A stretch of 20,024 bases of DNA from positions 1 to 20,024 of the forward strand of contig JAJQCU010000332.1 in assembly GCA_021202575.1 (NCBI GenBank). The letters run 5' to 3'. Shown in pieces: positions 14,259 to 20,024 of the stretch. The notes under the pieces are model-generated. The model worked only from the letters and a program-made list of their open reading frames with translations. It did no database searches and was not told where the DNA came from. The position numbers and the translations under genes are program-made. The DNA comes from Lachnospiraceae bacterium. GTDB lineage: Bacteria; Bacillota; Clostridia; Lachnospirales; Lachnospiraceae. Within the stretch, counting starts at the first letter, position 1; the number at the start of each line of letters is the position of its first letter.

Positions 14259-15755
14259 TCACTCCATAATCCATGCCACAATCTCCTGAAAGCACATGCC
14301 GTGGGAAGCTTTGACCAGCACCGTGTCCCGCTCAAAATCCGCGGGCGTAAAGGCCTCAAAAAAGCTTTCCTTATCCGGGAAATAAAACAACCCACTCTCC
14401 TTTAGCGCCGCGGAACTTCCTTCTTCAGGAACAGACACTGCCTCCGCCGCAGCTACAGCTTTCCGCGCGCCCTCATACATCGCCCGGGACAGCCTTCCGA
14501 TACAGATCAGCCGGTCCACCCCAGCCTTCACAGCGTATTCCCCGACTCCGCCGTGCAGGGCAAGCTCCTCCTCCCCCAGCTCAAACATATCTCCCAGAAC
14601 GGCGGTTTTGCCGCCCTTCGCCGACATCAGAAGATCGATGGCTGATTTCATGGAAACCGGGTTGGCGTTATAGCAGTCATCAATTACTGTCATTGCCCCT
14701 TTTCGTATAATATGGCTGCGGCCATCCACCGCCCGCACAGAAGCGATTCCCCTGACAATCTCCTCATTGGTAAGTCCCAGCAGATGTCCCACCGCCGCCG
14801 CGGCCAGGGCGTCCGCCACCATATGCTCCCCAGGCAGCGGCACAAAAGCCTCCACACTCTCCCCGAACACATTCATGGTAAAACGGCTGCCGAACAGATC
14901 AGTTTCCAGAATTTTTTCCAGAGATACGTCCGCTTTCTGCTTCGCGTCCATGGAAAAGAAACAGGGTCTCTGCCCTCTCACTTCCTGCACCGTGATCAGC
15001 TTGTCATCATCCCCGTTCAGCACAGCCCTACCGTCCGCGGGCAGCCCCTGAAAAATCGCGGTTTTCGCCTTCAGCACGCCGTCCCGGTCTCCCAGATTCT
15101 CCAGATGGCACTGACCGATATTGGTAATAACAGCAATGTCAGGTCTGGCAACCTCAGTCAGTTTCTCCATCTCTCCAAAATGATTGATCCCCATCTCCAC
15201 CACGGCGGCTTCATGCTCATCGCGGATCCGCAGAATTGTCAGCGGCAGACCCACCTCATTATTAAAATTCCCAGCCGTTTTTAAGACCCGGTATCTGCCG
15301 GACAGAGCCGCGGCGATCATCTCCTTGGTGCTGGTCTTGCCCACACTGCCGGTCACGCCCACCACCGGAATGGAAAGCTGACGCCGGTAAAAAGCGGCCA
15401 CCCGCTTCAGCGCCAGAAAGCTGTCCTCTACCTGAATCCAGGGAATCGGAATGCCGGAAGCCTTCTCCCCGGGAATCTCCTCGCCCGACGCCTTGTCGCC
15501 AGGCTCTGTCTCCCCGGGTCTTGTCTCCCCCGGCGCCTTCTCACAGATCACCAGCGCCGCGCCCTTCTCCACCGCCTGTGGAATAAAGTCATGTCCGTCC
15601 ACGCGCTCCCCGCGAGTGGCAAAAAACAAATATCCCGGCTCAATCTTGCGGGAATCCAGCTCCGCGCCGGTAATTTCCAGTTCTTCCTTCCCTTCTCCGT
15701 TGACCAGCGGCCTGCCCAGGCAGGACGCTATATTCTGCAATGTCATATTTTTCAT
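14259..15755 (-). CDS. murF: UDP-N-acetylmuramoyl-tripeptide--D-alanyl-D-alanine ligase
   Basis: Joins D-Ala-D-Ala to UDP-MurNAc-tripeptide, the last cytoplasmic step of the peptidoglycan precursor. The 498-residue product is longer than the usual 450-460. The N-terminal domain has ELDSRKIEPGYLFFATRG (32-49), the ATP loop is GVTGSVGKTSTK (133-144), then NFNNEVGLPLT (163-173), a lysine-containing KAKTAIF (229-235), NGDDD (247-251) and, near the C-terminal domain, DDCYNANPVSMKSAID. Residues about 74-102 are a repetitive acidic insert (GETRPGETEPG, GEEIPGEKASG) between two strands of the N-terminal domain. It accounts for much of the extra length. The ATG at 15755 has no clear ribosome site, so translation may depend on the ddl transcript; an 85-base palindrome lies just upstream. 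The assignment is secure. Confidence 0.94.
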   Translation of the reverse strand: MKNMTLQNIASCLGRPLVNGEGKEELEITGAELDSRKIEPGYLFFATRGERVDGHDFIPQAVEKGAALVICEKAPGETRPGETEPGDKASGEEIPGEKASGIPIPWIQVEDSFLALKRVAAFYRRQLSIPVVGVTGSVGKTSTKEMIAAALSGRYRVLKTAGNFNNEVGLPLTILRIRDEHEAAVVEMGINHFGEMEKLTEVARPDIAVITNIGQCHLENLGDRDGVLKAKTAIFQGLPADGRAVLNGDDDKLITVQEVRGQRPCFFSMDAKQKADVSLEKILETDLFGSRFTMNVFGESVEAFVPLPGEHMVADALAAAAVGHLLGLTNEEIVRGIASVRAVDGRSHIIRKGAMTVIDDCYNANPVSMKSAIDLLMSAKGGKTAVLGDMFELGEEELALHGGVGEYAVKAGVDRLICIGRLSRAMYEGARKAVAAAEAVSVPEEGSSAALKESGLFYFPDKESFFEAFTPADFERDTVLVKASHGMCFQEIVAWIME

Positions 15756-15766
15756 AAAATATGCTT

Positions 15767-15851
15767 AGGAACTGTCACGAAATAATATGCCCATCCTGCA
15801 CTGGCTGATACGTGAAGCACAATCTGTACATATTATTTCGCGACAGTTCCT
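15767..15851 (-). repeat. 85-bp near-perfect palindrome between ddl and murF
   Basis: Two 23-base arms (15767-15789 and 15829-15851) are inverted copies with one mismatch, around a 39-base loop. On the reverse strand, the direction of ddl-murF transcription, that mismatch becomes a G-U pair, so the RNA can form an unbroken 23-bp stem. The outer ends read AGGAACTGTC. The ddl-proximal arm contributes the first base of the ddl stop codon (TAA, 15851-15853). There is no T tail. It resembles a small palindromic mobile repeat (REP or MITE type), or an RNA processing/attenuation hairpin. Confidence 0.65.
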
Positions 15852-16879
15852 TACCCTTTCATCGAAATATCAATAATCCACTGGCACAGCCTGGCGTAAT
15901 CCATTCCCAGTGCCAGCGCCTCCTGAGGCAGTAAAGACGTGGGCGTCATCCCCGGCAGCGTATTGGCCTCCAGGCAGTAAATGCTTCCGTCCCCGCCCAT
16001 CATAAAATCCATCCTGGCGTAATTTTTCAGATGAAGGACTCTGAATACTGCCTCCGCGCAGGCCTGCATTTCCCGGGTTTTCTCCTCCGCAAGAAGCGCC
16101 GGGCAGGTCTCCACCGTGCTTCCCGGCTGATATTTATTTTTATAATCATAAAAGCCTGTGATGGGCGCGATCTCAATCACCGGAAGGGCCTCGCCGTTCA
16201 CCACGCCCACGCTGAATTCCCGGCCCTGAATATACTGTTCCACAATAATCTCATCGTCAAGGGCAAAGGCGCCGGCCTTCGCCGCCTCATATTCTGACGC
16301 GTCCGTCACAATATAGGTTCCCACGCTGGAGCCGCCATTGCAGCACTTAACCACCAGCGGGAAAGGCACCGTCCGCGGGTCAGGCTCCCCTTTTTTCAGC
16401 GAGATCCCCGCCGGAGTGGGAATCCCGTGCTGCCGGAATAAGTCCTTGGCAATGGATTTGTCCATAGCCAGCGCACAGCTCACATAATCTGTCCCCGTAT
16501 AGCGGATACCCATCAGGTCAAAACAGGCCTGAATCTTGCCGTTCTCGCCCTCCGCCCCGTGCAGAGCCATAAAGACCACGTCCGCCCGCTGACACAGGGA
16601 AATCACATTAGGGCCAAAAAAGCACTTCTGCCAGTCCGGCCTCATAGCGATAATCCGGTCAATGTCCGGATGCTCCTCTCCCACCTGGTCGATCTCCGCC
16701 GCCCAGTCCTTCTCCATCGTGAAAATATCCTCAGGAATTTCTCCCGGGACTCCCAGAAACACATCCACAAGAATCACCTGGTGCCCCAGACTCTTTAACG
16801 CCCTGTAGGCGCCCATCCCGGAGGAAAGGGAAACATCCCGCTCCGTGCTGATGCCCCCCGCCAATACCACAATTTTCAT
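15851..16879 (-). CDS. ddl: D-alanine--D-alanine ligase
   Basis: ATP-grasp ligase that makes the D-Ala-D-Ala dipeptide used by MurF. The 342 residues are normal length. The N-terminus MKIVVLAGGISTERDVS carries the first substrate loop (E13). HGAEGENG (108-115), KCCNGGSSVG (178-187, ATP loop), VEQYIQGREFSVGV (213-226), RMDF (289-292) and CLEANTLPGMTPTS (302-315, metal and substrate residues E304 and N306) follow. The omega loop reads YDYKNKY (244-250); tyrosine at its end is typical of D-Ala-D-Ala rather than D-Ala-D-Lac ligases, so no vancomycin-type substitution is predicted. The ATG at 16879 has GAGGA upstream. It heads the ddl-murF pair from a consensus promoter, and its stop touches a palindromic element. 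Confidence 0.95.
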   Translation of the reverse strand: MKIVVLAGGISTERDVSLSSGMGAYRALKSLGHQVILVDVFLGVPGEIPEDIFTMEKDWAAEIDQVGEEHPDIDRIIAMRPDWQKCFFGPNVISLCQRADVVFMALHGAEGENGKIQACFDLMGIRYTGTDYVSCALAMDKSIAKDLFRQHGIPTPAGISLKKGEPDPRTVPFPLVVKCCNGGSSVGTYIVTDASEYEAAKAGAFALDDEIIVEQYIQGREFSVGVVNGEALPVIEIAPITGFYDYKNKYQPGSTVETCPALLAEEKTREMQACAEAVFRVLHLKNYARMDFMMGGDGSIYCLEANTLPGMTPTSLLPQEALALGMDYARLCQWIIDISMKG

Positions 16880-16914
16880 ACCATTTCCTCACAATTTGCC
16901 GTTTACAGCCACTA

Positions 16915-16973
16915 CCGAACAAAGTAAAAACGAAGCAGCTCCAATCTGTCTGACATTTTATTTTGAATCACAC
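16915..16973. repeat. Copy A of a roughly 60-bp direct repeat
   Basis: It reads CCGAACAAAGTAAAAACGAA, then GCAGCTCCAATCTGTCTGAC, then an AT-rich end TTTTGAATCA. Copy B lies about 1.2 kb away in the same orientation. Apart from an indel of about five bases in the AT-rich part, only a few bases differ. This copy includes the ddl -10 box and the 5' end of its leader. Confidence 0.75.
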
Positions 16974-16983
16974 ATCATGTCAA
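16955..16983 (-). promoter_or_regulatory. Sigma-A promoter of ddl-murF
   Basis: The reverse strand has consensus TTGACA (16978-16983), a 17-base spacer and TAAAAT (16955-16960). Transcription would begin near 16948, giving a leader of about 69 bases. The -10 box and first part of the leader lie in a sequence repeated at 18102-18165. Confidence 0.8.
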
Positions 16984-17111
16984 GGGCATTTTGGAATTCA
17001 GGTCATGATCTGTCTTTTCTTTCTCCTTAAACTACTCTTATAAGCGTCATATATTCCAGAAACTTTCGTCTATATAAGTGAAAAGAAAAACAGGAAAGGG
17101 TGGTGAAAGCT

Positions 17112-17873
17112 ATGAAAAGAATATATTTATTGGGAACAGTATTGTTGGCTGCATTCATACTTACCAGCTGCGGAAAAACGAACGAAGGGAAGCTGACAGA
17201 GCCGCCGGAACTCACAATCAGCTATGGCGGAGAAACTTATTCGGTTTTAAAGGGCGGCTATTCCTGGACGTACGAAAACGGGAACGGAAAATATACAAGT
17301 ACTGTTGCTGATGCGGCGCATCCGCTGCAATGTCAGGAGCTGTTCTCACCAATATACATCCGTGATGGTTCCCTGACGGTTACATTGAATTTCGAGGTGG
17401 ATCCGGACACTGTTTTGGTCAGGTGCTGGAGCGATGAATATTGGGATGATTTCGAAAACGCGGTGGAAGAGGATATTGATGTCGATGATATGGCCTTTGA
17501 ATTAAAGACGGACGGAGGTTATATTTACCAGATTGTCGGAACATGGGATAGCTTTGAAGGTTACAAAGGTGTTGCAGACTATAGTTTTTACGTGCTGCCG
17601 GATGGCTCAATGTCAGGAGCAGAAGAAACCGACAGCATAGACCTAATGGTCATGGTTAACGGGATCTTATATTGCAGTACAGGACAGGAGAGTACCATGA
17701 CTGCCCGGTACGGCATGATGGATGGAGAAATTGCCTCATCTGTGGGAAGTACAGAAATTCCATCCAATGACAACCAGTCGAACTTCGGAACAGGGTACGG
17801 GTATCAATACGGATTGGAAGGAACTATCGAAGTATATATGGACGGGAAATGGATTGTTTTCGAATCTGGATAA
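17112..17873 (+). CDS. Two-domain lipoprotein of unknown function
   Basis: A 253-residue secreted lipoprotein. MKRIYLLGTVLLAAFILTSC is a clear signal with lipobox LTSC and modified cysteine 20. The mature part has two recognisable blocks: a first domain with SYGGETYSVLKGGYSWTY near residues 36-53 and a beta-rich stretch with SFYVLPDG, and a C-terminal block with LMVMVNGILYCSTG, STEIPSNDNQSNFGTGYGYQ and GTIEVYMDGKWIVFES. I recall similar blocks from uncharacterised Clostridia exoproteins and extracellular parts of BlaR-like peptidases, but I cannot name a function. The ATG at 17112 follows a GGTG-type site; in-frame GTG codons at 17100 and 17103 are possible alternatives. The gene is flanked by copies of a direct repeat, which suggests a separately acquired segment. 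Confidence 0.75.
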   Translation: MKRIYLLGTVLLAAFILTSCGKTNEGKLTEPPELTISYGGETYSVLKGGYSWTYENGNGKYTSTVADAAHPLQCQELFSPIYIRDGSLTVTLNFEVDPDTVLVRCWSDEYWDDFENAVEEDIDVDDMAFELKTDGGYIYQIVGTWDSFEGYKGVADYSFYVLPDGSMSGAEETDSIDLMVMVNGILYCSTGQESTMTARYGMMDGEIASSVGSTEIPSNDNQSNFGTGYGYQYGLEGTIEVYMDGKWIVFESG

Positions 17874-17932
17874 TTCCCAATACCCCAATTTTCGTCAGGA
17901 AGCACAAAAAAGCCAACTACCTGAGGAGATCC

Positions 17933-17948
17933 GGATAGATTCCTATCC
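17933..17948. repeat. Small perfect inverted repeat
   Basis: GGATAG-ATTC-CTATCC, 60 bases after the lipoprotein gene. No T run follows, so a terminator is not supported. Confidence 0.3.
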
Positions 17949-18026
17949 TGCCTCTTCCACGATAATCAGCTGAATTTGCGCTTTATGCTTATACGAGATT
18001 TTCTGTAGTTACTTTAACAGCTAAAA

Positions 18027-18055
18027 TGGAGATAATGGGACTCGAATCCCGTGCC
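18027..18055 (-). other. tmRNA/tRNA 3'-end-like block, candidate attachment-site remnant
   Basis: On the reverse strand the block reads GGCACGGGATTCGAGTCC followed by CATTATCTCCA. It has the look of a T-arm (GGG.TTCGA.TCCC) plus a 3' acceptor strand ATCTCCA, as at the end of Firmicutes tmRNA. The base before TTCGA is A instead of the invariant G, the stem is imperfect, and there is no body of a tRNA or tmRNA around it. I infer a decayed att-like copy left by an integrative element. A chance resemblance cannot be excluded. Confidence 0.35.
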
Positions 18056-18101
18056 CCATTCTACAAACCCTTAAAAGAAAGGATTTTTCAACGCCTTGTT
18101 C

Positions 18102-18165
18102 CCGAACGAAGTAAAAACGAAGTAACTCCAATCTGTCTGACACCTTATTTTATTTTGAATCATAA
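18102..18165. repeat. Copy B of the roughly 60-bp direct repeat
   Basis: Same orientation as copy A at 16915-16973, with a few substitutions and about five extra bases in the AT-rich part. It retains the TAAAAT (reverse strand) that is the ddl -10 box in copy A but lacks the TTGACA upstream. The internal sequence CGAAGTAA-AAA-CGAAGTAA is itself a short tandem. The last codons of the reverse-strand membrane-protein frame fall within this copy. Confidence 0.75.
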
Positions 18166-18647
18166 ATATGTAGATGAAAACGCGGATGAACCGATCCCGT
18201 TTGAATACACATAAAAAACTTTTCTGGTGTTGGTTTACGATTAAAACAGACCCTTAGGTGCAAATGCTTTGATTCGAAATAATCAATATGCTCTGATGCA
18301 AGACCATCTTCTAAAAACCGTTCATATTTTTGAAGCATGTGATGAGCATACGGGAGCTCATGATCCATTGTGTAAATGCAGATAATAAAATAAACCACAT
18401 CCAAACCCATCAGTACTACCAGCCATTTAGATGTAGTCAAATTTAATTCAAACAGCAACAACCCCATAATCGCATATACTATTGCGAAGAAGAAATACCA
18501 CCTGTTTCTTTTATGTCGGAACTTGTACAATATTTTATCCTTGAATATCGGGAAAAATAATGCTGCCGCCGCAAATCCAAGGAGTATTATTACTGCTGCT
18601 GTTCTTCCGTATTTTTCACAAAAATCAAAAAAATCTGCTAGACCCAA
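18150..18647 (-). CDS. Membrane protein of unknown function, probably 3'-truncated
   Basis: A 165-residue protein with three hydrophobic segments (about 16-35, 50-68 and 74-93), then a soluble part starting with HHMLQKYERFLEDGLASEHIDYF, which resembles the start of a helical, TPR-like domain. The start is a TTG at 18647, supported by AAAGGAG 7 bases upstream. The end of the frame (HLHIYDSK) is read from copy B of the direct repeat. The last 35 or so residues therefore look unrelated to the rest, as if the original 3' part was replaced when the repeat arrived. No function can be assigned. Confidence 0.55.
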   Translation of the reverse strand: MGLADFFDFCEKYGRTAAVIILLGFAAAALFFPIFKDKILYKFRHKRNRWYFFFAIVYAIMGLLLFELNLTTSKWLVVLMGLDVVYFIICIYTMDHELPYAHHMLQKYERFLEDGLASEHIDYFESKHLHLRVCFNRKPTPEKFFMCIQTGSVHPRFHLHIYDSK

Positions 18648-18693
18648 GTTCTTTCTCCTTTGAAATCAATCAATCGAATGTAAATTCCTCATC

Positions 18694-18755
18694 TGCACAC
18701 CCTTACGCTTTCCTGCATACCCTAAAATCCCTTTGCACACCCCTATGCACACTCG
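18694..18755. repeat. TGCACACCC iterations with 20-bp period
   Basis: TGCACACCCTTA (18694), TGCATACCCTAA (18714) and TGCACACCCCTA (18734) start exactly 20 bases apart; a fourth TGCACAC begins at 18746. They lie between the truncated hsdM frame and the ribosome site of the membrane-protein gene, overlapping the hsdM tail. Equal spacing suggests a protein-binding array or a local tandem duplication that has since diverged. Confidence 0.5.
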
Positions 18756-19462
18756 CGCACAGCTCCGTTGAATTGTATCAAATATGCGGGATAAATATCC
18801 AAAATTGTGATGACCTTACCATCGTCGAAGATATCGTCGCAGCCTTCTGCCAGCAGGATATTGACCATCAGCTTAATGATGTCTCTGCCAGTATAGTGGT
18901 CACCAGCCTCGGCATTTTCAGAAAATTTCCGAATCAACTCCTCAAATATATATCCCATCTTTACATTGTCGATGGTTCGAGGATTCAAATCCAATTCCGA
19001 GAATGCCTTCACCACAGACAGCAGACGATTGTTCTTGTCCATCTTGTCTATCTGCTTGAAGAAATCCAGACCTTTCTCGGCGAATAGCAGAATCTCACTC
19101 ACGTTAGGAGAAAAACCGGTAATGTAACTCTTGAAATTCGCAGCGAGGTGATCGGAGTCGTTGCACAGCTCCGCCAGGTCATATTCACTGGTATTGTAAA
19201 ACTGGAAACCGGAAATACGATACATCGCCTTGGGCGGGAAATTCGGATTCTCTTTGTACTTGTCCACGACGGCCTGTTTTGTCGGCGCAAGAGCGCACTC
19301 AAAGCGCCGGATGATAACCATCGGAATGATAACATCCTTATACTTGTCGCTCTGATAAGGTCCACGCAGCTTGTTTGCGATAGACCAGATAAAATTCACT
19401 TCCGTTGATACATCAATAGGGGAATCATCCCACATTGCATCGATTACTGTATTTCCAGCCAT
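18743..19462 (-). pseudogene. hsdM: Type I restriction-modification methyltransferase subunit, N-terminal fragment
   Basis: HsdM methylates adenine and pairs with HsdS for target choice. This frame has 239 residues, against roughly 500 or more in complete subunits. It carries the helical N-terminal domain (VNFIWSIANKLRGPYQSDKY at 22-41, then PMVIIRRFEC) and the lead-in to the methyltransferase domain, GDHYTGRDIIKLMVNILLAE (187-206), DDGKVITILD (213-222). The family then continues with the SAM-binding ACGTGG motif; here it changes to IYPAYLIQ and stops at 18743. The break is near 18797. SAM-binding and NPPY motifs are both missing, so it cannot methylate DNA. GDHYTGRD also replaces the usual GDHYTPRD. 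The start ATG at 19462 has GAGG 9 bases upstream. No hsdS or hsdR is visible. Confidence 0.85.
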
Positions 19463-19484
19463 TTTTCTATACCTCGCTTATTTT

Positions 19485-19507
19485 GAGCCTTCTGGCTCTT
19501 TTTTTAT
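19485..19507 (+). terminator. Terminator-like hairpin with T run
   Basis: GAGCC-TTCT-GGCTC (19485-19498) is followed by T-rich sequence to 19507 on the + strand. No + strand gene ends here; the neighbouring genes run the other way, where no T run follows the stem. It may be a leftover or may act on antisense transcripts. Confidence 0.4.
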
Positions 19508-20024
19508 TTAACCAGTTATTTTCCAATATCCATACCGCTTACTGCCTTGTCGATGTATCTGTCCTCGTGCGGTGAGTTCTTTCATGACTCGTTGTACTGT
19601 TCGGAGAGGAATGCCGGAGTTTTGCGCTATTTCCTTTTGCGTGACCTTGGAATTGTTTGCAATAATTTCCAGTATTTTCCTATATACAATCTGCGTTTCA
19701 TCTTCTAAACCGCCACTTAAACCGCCATCTAAACCGCCATTTTGGCGGTTTGGCGTTTTAAAATCAGAAATTTTTGCGCTTTCAAGAGCAGTAAATTTCA
19801 CGGTCAGGTCATTGCCAAGCACGGTATATTCCGGATTTGGTGTACCAAGTTCCCGGCAGGCTTCGCATATTTTCTGTATGCCACGTCCCCAAGCCTCAAT
19901 ATATCCAGCGCGATAAATGCATTGGCGATGGATGGATTGAACGGCATGGACTTATGCGGTTTCATCAGGGTTTCCGTCGTCCAGTCTTTTGGAAGTATAC
20001 AGTTATTGCTGATATACATGGCAT
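19508..20024 (-). pseudogene. AlbA-type ATP-binding regulator, C-terminal part with a frameshift; N-terminus beyond window
   Basis: Two reverse frames together encode the C-terminal half of the COG2865 type (AlbA_2 DNA-binding plus GHKL-like ATPase plus winged helix). The upstream frame gives MYISNNCILPKDW...NPSIANAF. The frame then shifts to YRAGYIEAWGRGIQKICEAC and on to EYTVLGNDLTVKF, ending with a winged helix (VTQKEIAQNSGIPLRTVQRV). A single missing T in the run at about 19915-19917 explains the break. A Gly-Gly-Leu-rich linker (GGLDGGLSGGL) separates the ATPase from the winged helix, as I recall for this family. Genes of this type often lie near type I restriction loci. A sequencing error is the alternative explanation. 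Confidence 0.8.
19707..19751. repeat. Three 12-bp tandem units plus hairpin in the regulator linker
   Basis: AAACCGCCA begins at 19707, 19719 and 19731, a 12-base period coding the GGL repeats on the reverse strand. The last unit forms a perfect hairpin with TGGCGGTTT (19743-19751) around a 3-base loop. Such units can gain or lose copies without shifting the frame. Confidence 0.65.

Noticed and set aside
15851..16879. D-Ala-D-Lac (vancomycin-resistance type) ligase
   Set aside because: The omega loop ends in KY (YDYKNKY) and the gene is paired with murF, both pointing to a housekeeping D-Ala-D-Ala ligase.
18027..18055. A functional tRNA gene
   Set aside because: Only a T-arm-like block and acceptor-like end are present, the G before TTCGA is replaced, and no anticodon or D arm can be folded around it.
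18694..18755. Possible CRISPR array near the right flank
   Set aside because: The units are only about 9-12 bases with 20-base period and diverged spacers, far too short for a repeat-spacer array.

Overview
The window looks like a chromosomal segment of a Clostridia member, most likely Lachnospiraceae. That is an inference from gene content: a DUF1538/P-II pair, heterodimeric ABC exporters, a PrcB-like lipoprotein beside pyrC, ddl-murF, TTG/GTG starts with strong Shine-Dalgarno boxes, and near-consensus sigma-A promoters. A GC-richer housekeeping core (about 4.9-16.9 kb) sits between two visibly AT-richer accessory flanks.

Left flank (1-4.8 kb). An intact but edge-truncated cas3 (HD nuclease plus helicase, subtype I-C-like) runs off the left end. 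Upstream of it are decayed fragments, including a 121-bp partial copy of the next gene. That gene is an AAA ATPase with a C-terminal nuclease-like domain, read from a consensus promoter decorated with GGGTATAA repeats.

Core (4.9-16.9 kb). On the + strand, a DUF1538 membrane protein is followed by a double-domain P-II-like protein and a terminator, suggesting nitrogen- or energy-linked control of a transporter. On the - strand lie a heterodimeric ABC exporter with one degenerate ATPase site, a possible 21-residue ORF upstream of it, dihydroorotase (pyrC) and a PrcB-domain lipoprotein. A plsC-like acyltransferase follows on +, ending at a strong terminator shared with the convergent ddl-murF pair. 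Ddl makes D-Ala-D-Ala and MurF joins it to the UDP-MurNAc-tripeptide; an 85-bp near-perfect palindrome separates the two genes.

Right flank (16.9-20 kb) is a patchwork. A two-domain lipoprotein gene is bracketed by two copies of a roughly 60-bp repeat, one of which carries the -10 box of the ddl promoter. A tmRNA/tRNA-3'-end-like block is next, followed by a membrane protein whose reading frame ends inside the second repeat. An HsdM fragment stops just before its SAM-binding motif, and an AlbA/ATPase-type regulator carries a 1-base frameshift and runs off the right edge. I read this as an eroded mobile or restriction-modification island. I found no rRNA, intact tRNA, CRISPR array or complete insertion sequence.
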